This document shows, piece by piece, positions 7,069 through 8,307 of a stretch of 8,307 bases of DNA. The stretch covers positions 1-8,307 of the forward strand of contig CALUZL010000098.1 of NCBI GenBank assembly GCA_944325295.1, written 5' to 3'. Each line of letters opens with the position of its first letter. Position 1 is the first letter of the stretch. This DNA is from an uncultured Erysipelotrichaceae bacterium. GTDB lineage: Bacteria > Bacillota_I > Bacilli_A > Erysipelotrichales > Erysipelotrichaceae. The notes below the pieces were generated by a model, which was given only the letters and a program-made list of their open reading frames with translations, was not told the origin of the DNA and made no database searches. The position numbers and the translations under genes were made by a program.

Positions 7069-7720
7069 TACCACACGTCAAAGGCAAGGGCAAGACTACA
7101 TCCTTCGCCTTTTTTATTGTAAATAGCTTTGCAATCGAAAAGTCGCTTTTGCCAAAGACAATACTAAAAGGATCTTCGATTTTAACAGTACCGATATCAC
7201 TGCCGCACTCATCATCAAAACAATACAGATGATTATCCGGAAAGCTGTTCTCATATTCGTATAAATCTTTAAATCTTTCGATGTTGCAATAGAAGATGGC
7301 GCCCATCGATGAGCGGATGATCTTCGGTTCAAACCAATCACTGTCATTATCAATGATAGCGATATTGCGCATGTTGAAAGATATGCAGGTCCTAAGGATA
7401 GTACCGAGATCGCCCTTATCGATAAGGCCGCTGATAACAACATGATTACCGGCAGTCAAATGATTGCTGAATTTTCGGAAATAGGCGACCACATAACAGT
7501 TTTCCTTGACCGATAAAAGATCAATCGTCCTGTCATCTTCGATAAGCGGAACTCTGTTAGTAAGACAAATTTTCTTTAATCTGGCAAAATAAGCGTTGTC
7601 GATGATCTTTGACGAGTAGAGCACTTTTTCTACAAATTCCGGGTGATTCTCGAGCAGTTCAACAGTTATCGACATTCCCAGCGTATATGAACACGCTGCC
7701 TCTTTTGTATACTTGATCAT
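7037..7720 (-). CDS. SpoU/TrmH-family RNA methyltransferase-like protein with degenerate motif 3
   Basis: The family transfers a methyl group from SAM to a ribose 2'-OH using a C-terminal trefoil knot. Residues count from ATG 7720 (227 aa). Motif 1 is recognisable as DKGDLGTILRTCISF (101-115) with the conserved Arg110, and motif 2 as FEPKIIRSSMGAIFY (130-144). An N-terminal substrate-binding region (about 1-85) precedes them. Motif 3 is eroded: VFGKSDFSIAKLF (188-200) replaces the usual FGnE.xGl, and after VVLPLPL (208-214) the SLN motif is absent; the protein stops at Asp227. The other two minus-strand frames do not restore it. ATG 7720 was preferred to an in-frame TTG at 7735 because the alignable sequence begins there and a -10-like box lies just upstream. 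It may be an inactive or altered enzyme; the target is unknown. Confidence 0.8.
   Translation of the reverse strand: MIKYTKEAACSYTLGMSITVELLENHPEFVEKVLYSSKIIDNAYFARLKKICLTNRVPLIEDDRTIDLLSVKENCYVVAYFRKFSNHLTAGNHVVISGLIDKGDLGTILRTCISFNMRNIAIIDNDSDWFEPKIIRSSMGAIFYCNIERFKDLYEYENSFPDNHLYCFDDECGSDIGTVKIEDPFSIVFGKSDFSIAKLFTIKKAKDVVLPLPLTCGITLASLYARD
7042..7065. repeat. Short inverted repeat in overlapping 3' ends of ttcA-like and trmH-like genes
   Basis: CTCTGGC (7042-7048) and GCCAGAG (7059-7065) are perfect 7-bp arms with a 10-base loop, lying within the coding ends of both genes. There is no T-run on either side, so it is not a standard intrinsic terminator. It could slow 3' exonucleases or converging polymerases, or have no role. 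Confidence 0.5.
7080..7115 (+). terminator. Intrinsic terminator of ttcA-like gene, inside trmH-like coding region
   Basis: Plus-strand arms AAAGGC (7080-7085) and GCCTTT (7107-7112), plus inner AAGG (7086-7089) and CCTT (7102-7105), give 10 bp with one bulged C at 7106 and a 12-base loop. A run of six T (7110-7115) follows. It starts 11 bases past the ttcA stop. On the opposite strand the same bases encode about residues 202-214 of the TrmH-like protein. Confidence 0.75.
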
Positions 7721-7726
7721 GACTAT

Positions 7727-7732
7727 ATGATA
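7727..7732 (-). promoter_or_regulatory. Candidate -10 box of trmH-like gene
   Basis: TATCAT (five of six consensus matches) lies six bases before the ATG at 7720 on the minus strand, preceded directly by TTG. No ribosome binding site lies between. A -35 at normal spacing would fall in the clpB terminator hairpin, where the sequence (TGGTAT) matches poorly. Weak evidence alone, but the spacing repeats that of truB and ttcA. Confidence 0.35.
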
Positions 7733-7740
7733 CAAAATTT

Positions 7741-7774
7741 AAAAAAGGTATACCACATTTATCGTGATATACCT
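7741..7774 (-). terminator. Intrinsic terminator of clpB
   Basis: Read on the minus strand, AGGTATATCAC (7774-7764) pairs with GTGGTATACCT (7756-7746) over 11 bp with one wobble, around a 7-base loop. A run of T (7746-7741) follows. It begins five bases past the clpB stop and ends about 20 bases before the trmH-like start, so the two genes are probably separate units. Confidence 0.88.
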
Positions 7775-7779
7775 AAAGT

Positions 7780-8307
7780 TCAAGCTGTCTCGATAACGAT
7801 CTTGCCATCTTTCACTCTAACGGTGAAATGTTTTGTATCCGGACTGGTGATTATGAGCTTTGCCAATTGTGATTCCAAGGTCCTCTGGATATAGCGTTTC
7901 ATCGGCCTTGCGCCGAATGTGGGATCGTAGCCGTTTTTGGCGATAAGGTCTAAAGCATAATCATCGATATCAAGTGTTATATCATTTACTTTTAAACGCT
8001 CTTTTAATTGATTGATGAATTTAACCGCGATATCTCTTATGACGATGTCATCTAACGGATTAAAGATAATGATCTCATCGATTCGATTTATGAATTCGGG
8101 TTTGAAGTAGTTTCTGATGAGTTTATCGTATTCCTCGACTTTCAATTCTTTATCCTTCTCAAAGGCGTACTCACTGCCCAAATTCGAAGTCATGATGATG
8201 ATCGTATTCTTAAAATCGACGGTTACACCTTTGGAGTCTGTGATCCGTCCGTCATCCAAGATCTGCAAAAGGATGTTGAAGACATCGGGATGGGCCTTTT
8301 CGATCTC
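7780..8307 (-). CDS. clpB: ATP-dependent disaggregase ClpB, C-terminal fragment (5' end outside window)
   Basis: Last 175 residues of a Hsp100 AAA+ disaggregase, which rescues aggregated proteins with DnaK. The frame is open to base 8307; the first residues EIEKAHPDVFN are the end of the second-domain Walker B region. Then come LLQILDDGRITDSKGVTVDF, TSN (sensor 1), FINRIDEIIIF with the arginine finger in NRID, and GARPMKRYIQRTLE (sensor 2 GAR), followed by the C-terminal small-domain strands ending in VIETA. The DDGRITDSKGVTVDFKNT wording favours ClpB over ClpC, which typically has DGRLTDSFGRRVDFRNT. The CtsR/HrcA-type operators that might control it would be upstream, outside the window. A terminator follows directly. 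Confidence 0.93.
   Translation of the reverse strand, partial: EIEKAHPDVFNILLQILDDGRITDSKGVTVDFKNTIIIMTSNLGSEYAFEKDKELKVEEYDKLIRNYFKPEFINRIDEIIIFNPLDDIVIRDIAVKFINQLKERLKVNDITLDIDDYALDLIAKNGYDPTFGARPMKRYIQRTLESQLAKLIITSPDTKHFTVRVKDGKIVIETA

Noticed and set aside
7037..7175. Frameshift as the cause of the missing TrmH motif 3
   Set aside because: Translating the other two minus-strand frames here gives no SLN or FGnE-like sequence, so a single shift does not restore the motif.
7721..7735. Upstream TTG start for the TrmH-like gene
   Set aside because: It would add only five residues (MYHIV), has no ribosome binding site and would overlap the TATCAT box; ATG 7720 fits better.
8266..8268. TTG as the start of a short protein at 7780-8268
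   Set aside because: The frame continues upstream to the window edge with the ClpB motif EIEKAHPDVFN, so this is an internal leucine of ClpB.
1..8307. Recoded TGA (Mycoplasma-type code), CRISPR repeats, tRNA genes, insertion sequences or phage genes
   Set aside because: TGA terminates four genes at family-appropriate ends, and reading both strands shows no regular spaced repeats, tRNA-like cloverleaf, transposase or phage-like frame.

Overview
The window reads as ordinary chromosomal core sequence from a walled Gram-positive-type bacterium (Bacillota), probably on the Erysipelotrichales/Bacilli side near the Mollicutes. This placement is inference from protein style and gene mix, not from a database match. 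Support comes from a class A penicillin-binding protein, an Asp23/Gls24 protein, a bifunctional RibF, a GGAGG ribosome binding site and U-tailed hairpin terminators. G+C sampled on a few lines is in the low 40s per cent. TGA is the stop codon of truB, ribF, trmH-like and clpB, so the code is standard (table 11) and not the Mycoplasma code. Coding density is very high: no gap between genes exceeds 60 bases.

Layout. (1) Bases 3-2804, plus strand: a bifunctional murein synthase that enters from the left edge and carries an unusual beta-rich, PKD/Ig-like tail. It ends in a hairpin (2803-2834) that should also stop the converging operon. (2) Bases 6273 down to 2863, minus strand: a compact operon truB - ribF - rsmF-like - asp23-like. 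The truB/ribF junction overlaps by one base, ribF/rsmF by up to 26 bases, and asp23 follows after 45 bases with its own strong ribosome binding site and a TATAAT box. (3) Bases 6274-6321: a 48-base divergent promoter region with two extended -10 boxes placed around a perfect 9-bp inverted repeat. Each -10 box ends 7 bases before a start codon. (4) Bases 6322-7068, plus strand: a TtcA-type tRNA thiolase. (5) Bases 7720 down to 7037, minus strand: a SpoU/TrmH-like protein with a degenerate C-terminal SAM-binding motif. Its 3' end overlaps the thiolase gene and contains that gene's terminator. (6) Bases 8307 down to 7780, minus strand: the C-terminal end of ClpB, followed by a good terminator.

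How it fits together: four of the eight genes modify RNA (pseudouridine 55, 5-methylcytosine, 2-thiocytidine, and a probable or former ribose methylase). RibF makes FMN/FAD in the common truB-ribF pairing. ClpB and Asp23 belong to stress physiology, and the PBP builds the wall. I see no mobile element, CRISPR array, tRNA, rRNA, defence island or clearly new system. The most interesting points are the compact, possibly leaderless promoters, the eroded TrmH knot encoded across the neighbour's terminator, and the extra domains on the PBP.
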